The notes under the pieces were generated by a model that worked only from the letters and a program-made list of their open reading frames with translations, ran no database searches and was not told the origin of the DNA. From positions 7,482,683 through 7,546,682 of the forward strand of contig CM119267.1 of the NCBI GenBank assembly GCA_051294375.1: 64,000 nt of DNA. Direction: 5' to 3'. Made by a program: the position numbers and the translations under genes. The stretch is from Paraspadella gotoi (Eukaryota > Chaetognatha). Shown here piece after piece: positions 30,223 through 41,915 of this stretch (positions within the stretch are counted from its first letter, which is position 1; every line of letters starts with the position of its first letter).

Positions 30223-33200
30223 TAAACTCAAATGAAAACGTGCGAAAGGTAAATTTCACCAACCTGCATTCTCCTCGTGTGATAGAGCTCCATCTCCCTC
30301 CGGAAGAGTTCATTCTTGCGGTTGACGAGGTCGAACCACTGACTCCAGGCCGCCTCCATGGCTTCGCCATCGGCGTCGTCGTCGGAGCCGCGGAGGCGTT
30401 GCTCCAGCGCCACGCCCCGCTCCTCCAATTCTTGCTGCTCGACGTCGATGCGCGCTAGTTCGGCCTCTAACGCGTCCAGTGCCACCGTCTGCGACGCCGA
30501 CCGAATAACGCGCCGCTCGAATTCGGCGGGAGGAGGTGGCGCCTGCCGTTTGGACTTTCGGCGAGCGGGAGAGGGAACGGAGCCTAAGTAGGGACAAGAA
30601 GGCGTTGCCATCAAGTTGATACGATATTCTGATTTTCCAACTCACTTAACGCGAACGACGAGGACGGGGACGAAGTTCGCGAAGAGGAACCCGCGAGGGA
30701 ATGCTGAGAAACGCTCAAATCGCGATCGGCAAGCGACACTGGGACCTGATAAGAAACCATGGTTTACTAATAAAAAAAAAATTATTATCGCAGGCATCAG
30801 ACGCATTGTTTCCCACCTTCAAATCCGCCACCAAGCTTTCGTCTACTGTAAGTTTTTTCTTAACGACGGGCGATGCTTTCAACGCCACAGGGTCGTCGTC
30901 GTCGTTGTTGTTGTTGCTCCCCGACCCGTCGTTCGTCCCGCCCGATTCGCTGGGCAACCGTCGTGGCGGCTTCGACGGCGGCCGCTGACGAGACGGCGGC
31001 GGTTCGGCCGTTTCGATTTCGTCGTCGACAAAGTCGTCGCTGAACGGATTAGAGGGAGAGAAAATGTCTTCGTCGTCGTCCTCTTTGTCCTTCGTTCGAT
31101 CGGGTTTGTCCTCTTTATCTTTGTCGCTTTTGAGAACAACGCCGACCGGCTCGTTTTCTTCGAAGAACGGGTTGGAGGGCGAGAGTTCACCGTCAGATGT
31201 CGGCTCGGGGGGAATCTTGAGAGCGAGAAATTTGAGGGGGGGTTTTTCGGTGGCGGCATCGTCGATGAGCGGTGATAACGCCACGGAATCGTTCGTCGGT
31301 GTCGAGGAATGCGTTTGATCCTGAATTGCTTCGCCTGGAATGACTTTTTTCGATAAAATAGCGGAAGACGTGGATTCGCCCACATTGGGATCGTCGCTCG
31401 GAGCCTTGTCATGAGTCGGCTCGATTGAGATCGACCCACTGGTTTCGTCTTGAGTTGAGGATGTTGAGTCAGTCGCGATCGGTCCAGTGACTTCTCGGGG
31501 CGCATCGTCACCCGTCTCGACACTCACGTTACCTTCAATGTCGAAATGGGCAAGATAAACACGCTTTCGCTGAATCACCTGGGGAGCAGAAGGAAAAAAA
31601 CGTTATCGTGCGAATATTTTCTTCAATTCAACGAGTATTTTCCAACCTGCGGCTTGACAATAGGTTTGACGCAAAGCGTAGGTTTTTTATTCTTTTCCAA
31701 AGTTCCCTTTCTGACTAATTTTGACGTCGGTAGGCTCGTTTTAAGTGATTTCGCGTCGAATTCCGACGAATCAGAAGTCGAAATTCGAATCGAGTTTTCT
31801 GGTAGAATGGCACCGCTTTTATTATCAAGATCGCGAGATTGCTCATCCGTCTCTTTGGTTTCGTTCGGCGATGATCCTTCGGGTCGGTTGACATCTTTTT
31901 TAAAATCAAGCAAGGTCGCCCTAAACTTGGATCTTTTTTCTCCATCCTTTTCGAGAGAATCGCGGGAAAAGGAGTGTTTTCGCGGAGGCGGAGAGGGAGA
32001 AGGCGATGGCTGTTTCGACAATCGAACGCGCGGGACGGGCGAGGGGAGGCGACGTTCTTTGGAGGAAAGACGGCTTTGTCTTTGAGCAACGGGAGAAGGA
32101 GCTCTCTTCGAACTCCCCTTCTCATCGCTCATTCTTGGCCCTTTTGTCTCGGCAATAACGATTTTTTTAGTTAAATCAGATTTATTTATTTTTTCATCGC
32201 TAGATGAAGAAATGAGATGCTCACCGCCCGGTTGTATTTTTAGTTTCCGCTCTCTCTCTCCCTCAACGGACGGCTCGGTGGTTAATCGAGCCAAGGGGGA
32301 AGGCACTCGCCCCTCGTCATTGGGCAAGCGACTAATTCTTTGCACGGGAGTCGGGGGCTTCTTCGATTCCTTATCCGGCTCAGGCGTGAGTCTCGTTCTC
32401 GGAACCGGAAGTGGTTTCAACGCCGACATCGCATCCGCCCTTTCGTCACGAGGAAGAGGCGGAATCGGAACTGAATCCGTTTGTTCGATCTCTTTCATCT
32501 CCAAGACGACGTCCTTTGACACTAAACCTTCTTTCCCCCTATCGCCTTTGACGAAGGATGCCTCCTCCTCCTCCGCTGCTTCTTTAGCGTCGACCGGTTC
32601 ATCATCCTTCGCTTCCGCATCTTTTTTCAACGATTCCTTGTAGCAAACCCTGTGGTAGAGCTTTCCTTCGACGAGATGTCTTTCCATTATGTAGACTTTT
32701 TTGCGACAGAAGCAGCACATGTCCTCCAAAGTGCCGCGTTTTTTCATTGCGCGTGGCAGCGGAAAGTAGGGAACCGCCGCTGGACGCTTTAGCCCTGAAG
32801 AACAAGTTTTGTTTTTGGAAAGCGTAGCATTTCATCTCATTCAACAACAAAAGGGGGGACACAGAAAAATAAAATCTCACCGGCTTTGTCGCGCCAGTTC
32901 TTCCCGACGGCGTCGTTCCTTGCGTTGCTGCCCCCACCGCCTCGATCCTCGTTCTTGAAGGCGACGTAAAACTGAGAGACGTAAGTTATGACGCAGAGCT
33001 TGTCGGGGACGGCCATCTCCACCATGTCCTCGGGGTCGAGCAGGGCGGGAATTCCGAGGTGCTCTTCCGCCACTGAAAAAGCCAGCCGGTTGTTCTCCAG
33101 TACATCTTCGCTCTTGAGGTCGGAAAATCTAAACAAAGAAAAAGATATTATTAAAAGGGAAATGATATATGTTATGTACTTATAAGCTTAGAAAAATATA

Positions 33201-33377
33201 CCTTATCAACTCAGGCCGGAAGTGATGAATGATGGCGCAAAAGGCCAAGCCGTCGCGCCAAGACGACGTCATGTTTGTAACGTTGACGCTGTCGTAGTCA
33301 CGCGTACATTCCTTGCACCACTTGAGAAGTCCTTTGATCTTGGCCGCCCCCTCCGTCCTCGATTGAAACCCCGACAT
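29624..33377 (-). CDS. MICALL: MICAL-like protein (CH, half LIM, bMERB)
   Basis: Rab-effector scaffold of recycling endosomes. Seven exons close in frame: 33202-33377, 32881-33128, 31647-32794, 30817-31578, 30646-30745, 30264-30583, 29624-30112, giving 1080 aa. An N-terminal calponin-homology domain ([32 protein letters not shown]) is followed at about residues 160-185 by the first LIM finger only (C-x2-C-x17-H-x2-C, around [16 protein letters not shown]). The second LIM finger is absent in continuous coding sequence. A long Ser/Pro/acidic low-complexity region follows, then a C-terminal bMERB Rab-binding coiled coil with [19 protein letters not shown] and VNDRNRVVD, ending in a Lys/Glu-rich tail. 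The CH plus bMERB layout fits MICAL-L1/L2; EHBP1 is the alternative but has no LIM remnant. The intron before the last exon is mostly (CT)n. Confidence 0.9.
30121..30219. repeat. (GA)n microsatellite inside MICALL intron
   Basis: About 99 nt of nearly uninterrupted GA. On the sense (minus) strand it is (CT)n ending a few bases before the AG of the last exon at 30112, so it forms the polypyrimidine tract of that intron. Confidence 0.95.
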
Positions 33378-34169
33378 CGCGACCACAAAAGTTTTCCGAC
33401 GGCCGGCCGAAGTATTTTTTTTTCTCGGATCTACATTATTTTCTTCTTGTGCGCTTCTATATTGAGAGTTTAGAAATACCACAGAAAAAATGTAAATTAA
33501 AGCAAACAATGCCTTTTAATAATGTTAATTTTATTTGCGTTCCGATTTAGATATTTATGGAATGAACGGTCGATGTTTTTTTTAAATAAAAAGTAATAAA
33601 AACATAAAAAATATAGTGTGACACAATTACTTTTTTAAACAACGTCGTATCGAGTCAACCAATTTTACTAACCCCTATAAGATGACTGTTGGGCGTTGTG
33701 GGGTGATGGGGGGGTACGTCTCGACTCGACGAATATAGCACAAGTTTCTACGTGAAAAATCACAGAATTACACGAAACATATACCATTCGCTACTATGGT
33801 AGCTAGCTACGGCGAACTAACCCAATATGTGAAACAAATGCTGATAACCAAGGCGAGAGCAAAAAGAAGGTTAGGGGGGTACGACGCGAAAGCCCAGGGA
33901 CAGAGGAAAATCAATACCCATATAAGGATACTTATAATTAGATAGTTATAGTTGTAACTTAACTTTTATCTCCCTTCTTTTATACTATTAAAACAAAAGA
34001 GCTGAGAAAACGTAAATGTCGATCTGGAAAAGGTGTGGGGGGGGGGAATGATGGCGAAAAAGTAAAGAGACGATTGATTAAATGTTATGAGGGGAGGCAG
34101 GGAGCATAACGTAACCGTTGCGCAATTCTGCACTCTGGAGGGAAGAACGTGGTCGAAGAAGTTTTTTCC
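33378..34169. other. Spacer between WDR48 and MICALL
   Basis: 792 nt. G-runs near 33700 and 34035, otherwise AT-rich. It should contain the WDR48 3' UTR and the MICALL promoter. No splice acceptor directly precedes the MICALL ATG. Confidence 0.5.
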
Positions 34170-36920
34170 TCATGATTTTATTGGTCTGTAGTGTAGCAAA
34201 AGATCCCCGCCGCTTTTCCAAATGAAGTGCTTGACAGTCCTCAGGTCCATGTTGGGATCCAAGACTTGATCTTGGCACAAGAGTTCCACTCGCTCTTCGG
34301 CGATGGAAGCCAGGTCGTCGTCTCCGTTGGCAGCACCGTTAGCACCTGATTCAACACGACGTATTGGTTATAATATTGAAACAAATCGAAACCTGGTCTG
34401 GACCGACCGTTTTCGGCGGCGGTGTTTACGTGACCGTTGGCGCCGGCACCTCCGGCGTCGGACCCACGGTCAGAACCGTTGCCCATGACCTTCTCGTAGA
34501 CGTGCTCCAACACTTTGCGGACTTGCAACATGTCCGATGCGGAGAGGCGATCCTTTTTTAGGCACTTGATGCCCGAACTTTCGAAGTAAAAGTGAAAAGT
34601 GAAAGGATGAAAATGAGGAAGAAGCGAAGAGGAAACGAGTCGGTTTTCGAAAATAAGTTTAAAAAAATATCCTAAATGACGCACCTGGCGTGCGGTTGGA
34701 GAAAGAAGGGAATCTTATTGAACTTGGGCATGTTCTTATCAACGACGATCTCCGTGACCCAGGGAGGTACAGTCTCATTGAGCAGCGCCTGCTCCGTCTC
34801 CCCGCCCGCGTCGCGGCAGAGCAGCCGAAAAAGCGTCCGTCCGCCGACTTCGCTGAAAATGACCGGAGTGTGACCGGGAACGCGAAAGTAGTTATTGCCG
34901 GGGACGCGTCCGCGATCGACGTTGCCGGAGTGGTTCTCGCCATTCTCAGGGTTGTTGGAACCGTCAAATGCGTCACGGTCGTCGTCGGGGGAGTGCGTTC
35001 GGGGCCAGTATTCTAACAACGCCTAAAATTTTTTATTTTTTACTTTACCAACCAGGACCCATCTAAAAATATTATCTAAATTTCTTGACTTGCTTTTAAA
35101 TGACCTGTAGCAAAAGACCTCCCAAATTGACTTTTGGGTCAGATCCATCGGCCGATCCGATGCCAATCTCACGAGCCGAGACCCACGCGGCGAAGCAGTC
35201 GGTCTCCTCCAAATGGATCGTCAACATCCCTGTCTTCAAATCGACAGAAAACCAATTGGGGAGATACAACATCTTGAACCTGAAGAAAAAGAAAGATAAA
35301 ATATAGGAACTAACTGTCAATTGTCTTCTACTATGTAAAATGTGACTACACGAAAATCTCACCTGGATTTGACAACTTGATCAAAGTCGACGAGTCCCAG
35401 GTCCTCCACCTTCTTCGACTTAAGAACGTCCCATATGGCGACCTTGTTTTCCGTGTCTTTAGTGACGATGTGGCGCTTGTCATTAAGCACGGTGAGGTGT
35501 CGGATGGAGGCCCCTCCGGGTATCACCACTTCTGGTTCATTCGCTGTCGCCGGAGCGTTTTCGTTGGCATCCATATCGCCGCTGCCGGCGGGTCGTGGGC
35601 GTATCGGCCACCGGTGGATAGCGGAATCGGTCGTTGCCACCTGGAAAGACGAGAGATCGTTTTGGAAAACAGAAGTTAATAAACTAAATGGTTTCTACGC
35701 AAATGACGCACCCAAAGCGAACGAGATTCGTGATGCAGCAAAAGTCGAAGCACGGGGGCCTTCTCCGTGATCAGCAACGTGCGTTCCTCGGGATCATGGA
35801 CGTTCGTCATCCAGACGTGACGGTCGCGTCCCGCCGAGAAAACGGTTCGAAACGCGTCGTCTGCTTGGAGCGCCCAAACGCCCTCGTTGTGGGCTCTGAT
35901 CGTGGTTATGCATCTTTGTTGTCCCAAACTCCAGAGTCGAATGGTACCGTCGGAGGAACCGGATAAGCACTGCGTCCCGTCGTAATTGATGAGCAAAGCC
36001 TTGACGTTGTCGGCGTGACCTCGAAGTTTCATGAGTTTGGCGCAGGTTCGCGGGTCCCAAACGCGGAGCACTTTTTCAGTGGATCCACTCACCTGGAAAA
36101 GGAACGGAAGGAAGATAATTAAAAATAAAACAAATGATGTCGAATGTGATCTCCTACATTGCAACTCACCACGACTGTTCCAAAGGGATTCATAGCTAAA
36201 CTATAGATAGAATCTTTGTTGCCGTTCAGGGAGGAAGTAGTCACAGTGTTGTTTGACGCCGTCAAAGCTAAAAAAAAGGACAGTCGTGGAACAATAACAA
36301 TAACAAAAAGGAGCAGAACTTTCGGCGAGTGGGACTGACCCGTGAGCGTATTTACATCCCACAGGAAAATCTGGCGGTCGAGACCGGCAGAGGCGACTTG
36401 CTCCTTCTCGCGTGCGTAGGCCAAAGCCTTCACGTAGTCTTTGTGAGTTCGGAGAGTCGACATGCAGAACCCCTGAAGACCCAAAAATTTATACAAAAAA
36501 ATATTTTTTCGTAAAACTATACGAGACTAACTAACCTTGTGGGCGTTCCAAACTTTGACGGTAGTGTCGCTAGAGGCCGAGATCAAAGTGCGACCGCCGC
36601 AGCAAATGACGATATCGTTGACCCAATCGGTGTGATGTTCCATCGATTGAATGTACGAATCCTTGGTGCTTCTCGCGTTCCAAATGCGAATGATGCCATC
36701 GCGACCTTGACCCAAAAGGAAGGATTTTTAATTACAATGGCATTCACTACGAAAACTCGCAAAACTCACCCGCAGAAAAGAGACGCTGTGTGTTGACGTC
36801 GAGTTGCAAGGAGTTGATGCCCGACCTGTGGCATCGCTCCACCTCTTCGCGGATGACGAAGGACACCTGACACTTTTTGCGGGGCGTGGCCGCCGTCTGA
36901 CGATGCTGATGCACCGCCAT
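34170..36920 (-). CDS. WDR48: WD-repeat protein 48 (UAF1)
   Basis: Beta-propeller cofactor that activates the deubiquitinases USP1, USP12 and USP46 (DNA repair, Fanconi pathway). About ten exons; the first are 36770-36920, 36536-36705 and 36338-36472, the last ends 34170-34172. It is nearly colinear with human WDR48: IIRIWNARS, the invariant [86 protein letters not shown]...[13 protein letters not shown], and the C-terminal SUMO-like domain ending [20 protein letters not shown]. The start [20 protein letters not shown] precedes the first blade. It lies 301 nt downstream of GNAT-1. Confidence 0.97.
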
Positions 36921-37221
36921 CGTCGGATAAGCTCTTCGCTTACGTCATCGCAGAGTCTGGTGCTTCGCACAGAGAAATTTTAGTTGGTCTTTCGAAGAAA
37001 AGATAAGGCGGAGACATTTCGCGACGCTTAGTTTAAACGTGCGTCGGGGCCTAGTTTCCTTAACGCTATTCTATAAAGACGTCATCCAATATACGTAGTT
37101 TAAAAGTGGACAAACTAAAATGTTCAAAACAAACAATGAAGTACAATAATTATTGCAGAATAATTTTAAAATTAACTGAAAACTTAATAGCTCAACGGGC
37201 CGAGCATCATAATAAAGGTAA
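36921..37221. other. Spacer between GNAT-1 and WDR48
   Basis: 301 nt, AT-rich, with no gene. Only a weak acceptor candidate precedes the WDR48 ATG. Confidence 0.5.
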
Positions 37222-37798
37222 TTAGTCACGGCTCTTTCTCAAAACCAAGAATTCGATATCCTTTCTCGTGAGACTCCACTCGGGCAGTCGGGCAACGACG
37301 GGCAAAGTACCGACAACGACATAGCCCCGCCGTCGGTACATCGGCAGAACGTCGGTTCTGCAAGAGAGAACCTCCATCTCGCTGATCGGCGCCAGGGACT
37401 CCGCGCGATCGAGCAGCGCACGAGCCAAGCCCTGGCCCTGGCACCGCGGGTCAACCGCTAGGGTACCGATCGAAGTGACTCCATTCTCGACGTATGCCCT
37501 AAGAAAGGTTTAGACAAATAAACAAATATTCGTTTGAATGCAGACTCTGCATTGCAGAGTAAAAACTAAAATTAACTCACTTAACGCATCCCACAATATC
37601 GCCACCACCATCTCTCGCGACTAACATGTGAGGGATGTGCTCTTGAGCTTCTCGTCTTCCTTCCGGGCCGTCGTAACGTTGAGTAGACTTGAAAGCGATC
37701 CCGCAGTCGCCGATTTCAATCTCGTATGCAGCGTTGGCCATTTCGATGATGCGGTCGAAATCCGCATCAGGGTCGGCCCTTTCAATTTTGAAGGACAT
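37222..37798 (-). CDS. GNAT-family N-acetyltransferase, paralogue 1
   Basis: Two exons, 37581-37798 and 37222-37498, give 164 aa, a typical single GNAT domain. The acetyl-CoA motif A is visible as VDPRCQGQGLARALLDRAE, preceded by IGTLAV, and the C-terminal segment has the YRRRGY turn. The substrate is not deducible. The start is ATG 37798 (MSFKIERADPDADFDRIIEM) because it aligns with paralogue 2 and follows a splice acceptor; an upstream in-frame ATG at 37834 overlaps that acceptor. It has the same intron position as paralogue 2, so the two arose by tandem duplication. Confidence 0.85.
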
Positions 37799-37821
37799 CT
37801 CCGGTTGAGTCAACGAAAAAA

Positions 37822-37838
37822 CTAAAATAGACATGGCG
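37822..37838 (-). promoter_or_regulatory. Splice acceptor upstream of GNAT-1 ATG
   Basis: Minus-strand CCATGTCTATTTTAG ends 23 nt before ATG 37798. Confidence 0.5.
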
Positions 37839-37962
37839 TGTAAAAATCAAGACAACCATTGACATAAATTATAATGAGTATTATTCCCAAATCCGCATAG
37901 ATGATAAAAGTTCGAAGATAATAAAAGTTAATTAGCTGGCGTTTTCGCATAATGCCAATGGT

Positions 37963-38536
37963 ATACAGGGAGGTCCAGCTCTTTAGGGACCGAATTAAAA
38001 AAATCGTTTGGATGGGTAAATAAACGAATTATGATATGTAAATTTTAGTACACATATAATGAATTGTAATGACAATAGATTTCTATTAAAAAAAATTATC
38101 TTCGGCAGCCATGACCTTTTGTGACCACTCCCGTTAGGAATACAGACATTCCTACAACTATTTCCGATGTCAGAATGTCGACAGTTCTTGAGGGGATGCG
38201 TGGGGCATTCTGCTTTTCTATTTTACATTTTCATTAATCAGGGGAATCGCAGTTAAAAAACTGCGCGGTCAAAAATCAGAAGTCAACATCGTTCATCTTT
38301 ATTTTTTTAAAAATTTCCCAAAATTTTTTAAGGAAGCGGCGCGTAAAAATATGACATGTTATGCAAAAAGCACCAATTACAAGAGTTGCCGCAACATTTT
38401 TTAAACAATTTTAATATCAAAATAAGAATCAGAATCCGCCCACCAACAAATCAAAAGAAAAATTTAAAAATATAATTTTTTTTCTTCTATCGTTAACCGT
38501 TTTTGTTAGTCCCAAAAGAGCTGAACCTCCCTGTAT
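37963..38536. mobile_element. MITE with 28-bp terminal inverted repeats
   Basis: The ends 37963-37990 and 38509-38536 are inverted copies matching at about 26 of 28 positions (TACAGGGAGGT...CAGCTCTTT...). Both ends abut TA, the Tc1/mariner-type target duplication. The roughly 570-bp interior is AT-rich without a transposase frame, so the element is non-autonomous. It lies between the two GNAT genes. Confidence 0.85.
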
Positions 38537-38736
38537 TTGGAAACTCAAAAAATCATAAACCGTGGGTCAAAAACAATACAAAAATATTTAGAAAATAATT
38601 TTATTATCATTATAGAATATTGGATAATTACCATGCGTTATGATTAATTGATTATTTGTTTAAGCGTTATGATTTTTGACGATGATAAACCGATTAATGA
38701 TTATAAATTACTTATGCATATTCGAAGAGTGTCTGA

Positions 38737-39320
38737 TTATTTCCTAGTTTTCCTCATGGTCAGAATCCGTATGTCGTTCCCAAAAGATCTTCCTTCATCG
38801 ATGTCGACGGCAGGAACAGCCTCGACGCAGGTGTAGCCTCTCCTTTCATACATCCGCAGAATATCGACGACGCAAGAGACGACTTTGATCTCGCTCGTGG
38901 GCGCCAAATCCTCGGCGCGATCGAGGAGCAAACGACCGGCTCCCCGACGTTGCCAGCGAGGATCCACGGCGAGGGGACCGATGAAGGCGACATCGTCCTT
39001 TACCGAGACCCTGAAAACCTTGTTCATGAATAAATGACTAAATTATAACTAACTACTATATAACGTTTTCATCGTCTTACTACGCCATCTAACCTAACGC
39101 AACCAACGATCTCGCCGCCGTCGGCGCCCTCTCTCGCGACGAGCATGTGATGCAGGTCTTCCTCCGCCTCGAGTCTTCCCTCTTTGCCGTGGTATCGATT
39201 CGGCCTCTTGAAGACGACGCCGAACTTGCGGTTTTGGGCGGCATAAGCGGAATTGACCATTTCAATGATGCGGTTGAGATCAGATTCGAGGTCGGGTTTA
39301 TTTATCACGAAGGTCGTCAT
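38737..39320 (-). CDS. GNAT-family N-acetyltransferase, paralogue 2
   Basis: Two exons, 39094-39320 and 38737-39010, give 166 aa. Motif A reads VDPRWQRRGAGRLLLDRAE after FIGPLA. A YERRGY segment follows. It shares RIIEM, HHMLVARE, GEIVGCV and the intron position with paralogue 1, and about half of aligned residues look identical. The start ATG 39320 lies 13 nt after a splice acceptor and 211 nt after the EOGT stop-to-start gap begins, so it may be the downstream gene of an EOGT-GNAT2 operon. The substrate is unknown. Confidence 0.85.
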
Positions 39321-39333
39321 CACATCTCTTTCA

Positions 39334-39352
39334 CTAAATAAAATGTTTAGAA
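39334..39352 (-). promoter_or_regulatory. Splice acceptor upstream of GNAT-2 ATG
   Basis: Minus-strand TCTAAACATTTTATTTAG ends 13 nt before ATG 39320, within the 211-nt gap from the EOGT stop. Confidence 0.55.
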
Positions 39353-39531
39353 AAATACATTTGTATATAAATAGTTGGGAGTTTGAAAAAATGTATCAAC
39401 CATTGAAATGTATAATAATGAAATTCTTAAACCAAAAAGCTATTGTTAACAAAAAAAAATGTGAGCTTGGAACGGGTTAAAAGAGATAGAAGTATGTTAT
39501 CGCATTAATAATAGAGATCACAGGTCAGAGT

Positions 39532-41875
39532 CTAGAGTTCCTCCTTGGTCGGGGAGAAGTTCTCTTTAACCCGAACAAATTCCTCGTGAGATTTGACATG
39601 GTCCACCGCTTTTCGGACGAGACGCAGAAACTCGCGGGGGTCGAACCCGTAGTCCGTGAATTTCTTGTGGGGGCCGAGGGTAGGGTGATGGCCCTCGTCT
39701 CTCGGGTACAAATATTCCTCCTTTTCCCACCTGTTGAAATAAGCAAACTTTGAGTAAAGAAAAACGAAAAGCTAATGCGAGGATATTTGAGGAAATCAAC
39801 GCAGCTTACGTTACGTAATGGACTCCTCTCAGCCGAGCAAGATTAGCGTAGCAATCTTCATCGTCGCACGAGTAGAGTTCAAAGACGACGCCCCAGTCGG
39901 GGAGAAAGAGAAGGTGGGTGAGGCCCGCACCGTGCAGCCCGATGAAAATGTCCGACTCGTAGGTCATTCGAAGTTGATCCAAAAATGGCACCTGGAGAGC
40001 GTACGTATAAAAATATTTACATCGATCAAAGAGCCAATCGTCCCCCAGTCCCCAACCCGCTAACTCAGGACCTGAAAATTGTAGTAAACGACTCTGACTT
40101 CGAGGTCGGGCTGCCGGCGAAGAAGCTCGACGAGTTCCACCTGATTGACGATATTCCGAAATTTGGTTCTTCTCTCGAGGATCGTGACGACGATTTTTCC
40201 GTCGGGTCGAGGCACGCGAGAGGGTATACCCAGGCGATGGAGGACGTGATGAGAAAAGGCTTTGTAAAGGCCTATCGGAGAAATAAAGACGTTTTTAGTC
40301 TAGCGTTTAGAATTTTGACAGCCGTATGTCGGTACTCGCCAGTTCCGCTGCATCCCGGTACCAAAGGCATGTTGTAAAAATGGCCATATCTCATCCTGAA
40401 AATACATGAAAATTGAAACAGGAACAGAGATAATCTATTGTTGATACAATGAAAATTTAGGTTTACTTTCCTGAAAAAATGTTTTAAAATACAGAGAAAA
40501 TATTTTTAAAACAAAGATTCATCGTTTTAGCAGTTGAAATTAAAAAGCTAGAGGCAACCGCACTGATGACCAAATACGAGTTAATGACTACGAATCAATT
40601 TTACCTTGGCAATAGACCCATAACAAAATCAGAGAAGCAAACTCTTTTCCCGGCGAAGTCGGAAAGTCGCAAAAGGGGATTTTTTGAGAAGGCTTTCCAC
40701 GTTACTTCAAAGGGGTCCAAGTATCGCATTTGACTCGTGTCCCACATCAAAATGTTTATGTCCAGGTCGAACGTTCCTTTAAAAGGAAAAGGGGAAAACA
40801 ACTGCTGGGGGGACGAAATGAGATTTTTCTTAGTCAATACTGAGCCTACCGTTGAGGTGCTGCGTCATATAGAGGTTGACAAAATCACAAAAGTGATGAA
40901 ACATGTTGACGGCTGCGTCGAGTTTGACGAAGAAAGTGGGTTTGTCGATCCGGACGTCGCATCGCTTCGACTTGGACGGCTTGAAGGGTAGAGAAGTGAA
41001 TGACTCCAACTCGGCATACCATGATTGCAATGCTGACTTGTGGGCACTGTTGGTACGATGGGTGGACGAGTCAAAATCACAGAATCCACCTAGGAAACCC
41101 GTCGTTATAAGAATTATAGAACGATAAAACAAAAACAATCCAACAACATAAGAGAAATCAGTATGCGTTTTACCGATTTGCCCGGGAGAGAAGAGATTTT
41201 CGCGAAATCTATCGTTTTCGTAGACGAATTCCACTTTTCGCAGATCAATATAAAGATGGCGACCGCGGCAAAAGCGCGTGTACTGCGAACAAATCAGCGA
41301 AGAGTCCGACCATTTCTTTCCAGCGCAGATGGTGGCAAGCTCTTTTAGTCTTTTTCGTAGGTAACCAAAATCTCCCTGGAAATTAAAATCTCGTATAATT
41401 CTATATTTTTTCACCCGAAACTTTTTTAATGACTAAAACTAGGCTTCCTTCTTCCTCGTTTAATATAAACTGCTATTGAGCTGAAAAACAGTCGGACCTG
41501 TTCGAAAAACTGCGTTTCTTGATCGATCTTGTCACTCGCCCATCCACGAGAATCTCCGGCGCACCCACGAGGCGACAAATATCTGTTTTGAGGTAGGCAG
41601 TCGTCCTCGTGACCCCAACAGGCGTCATCGCCAGGGAGATTGCACGGCGCCGAGGCGTTGACGCAATAAGCCTTAAGACGCGGGTGAGAGTTTAAAAAGT
41701 AAGGCACGTGGTCGGAAGGAAGATGTAAAGATGATATGTCGAACGTGGTTGGCGTCGGTTTGCTGGCGTTGGTGGCGGGGACAATTTCAGGTTTCACACC
41801 CAGGTAAAGGAGGAACAAAAGGGAAAGGCTAGGCAGTTTCAGCGCCAGAACCCAAACTAATTTGGATGTCTTCAT
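39532..41875 (-). CDS. EOGT: EGF-domain-specific O-GlcNAc transferase
   Basis: ER-lumenal GT61 enzyme that adds O-GlcNAc to EGF repeats of secreted and membrane proteins such as Notch. Eight exons close in frame (41498-41875, 41174-41375, 40850-41089, 40605-40776, 40340-40395, 40072-40271, 39810-39991, 39532-39730), giving 542 aa (human 527). The N-terminus has a basic residue then a leucine-rich signal sequence. Family motifs include [49 protein letters not shown] and [21 protein letters not shown]. The C-terminus is KEEL, a KDEL-type ER retention signal. The join 40340/40271 uses a GC donor (GCGAGT), the only choice that keeps frame and homology. Confidence 0.95.
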
Positions 41876-41898
41876 ATCGTCGACATCACCAGTTACGA

Positions 41899-41915
41899 CT
41901 AAGAGGACGAAAAGT
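41899..41915 (-). promoter_or_regulatory. Splice acceptor upstream of EOGT ATG
   Basis: Minus-strand GACTTTTCGTCCTCTTAG ends 23 nt before ATG 41875. Confidence 0.5.

Noticed and set aside
29703-30591. Long plus-strand open frames opposite the MICALL bMERB region.
   Set aside because: Composition mirrors the Lys/Glu coding strand and the GA repeat; no homology and no splice logic.
33202-33377. EHBP1 as the identity of the CH/bMERB gene.
   Set aside because: The CH domain is at the very N-terminus without a C2 domain, and a LIM finger follows, which fits MICAL-like.
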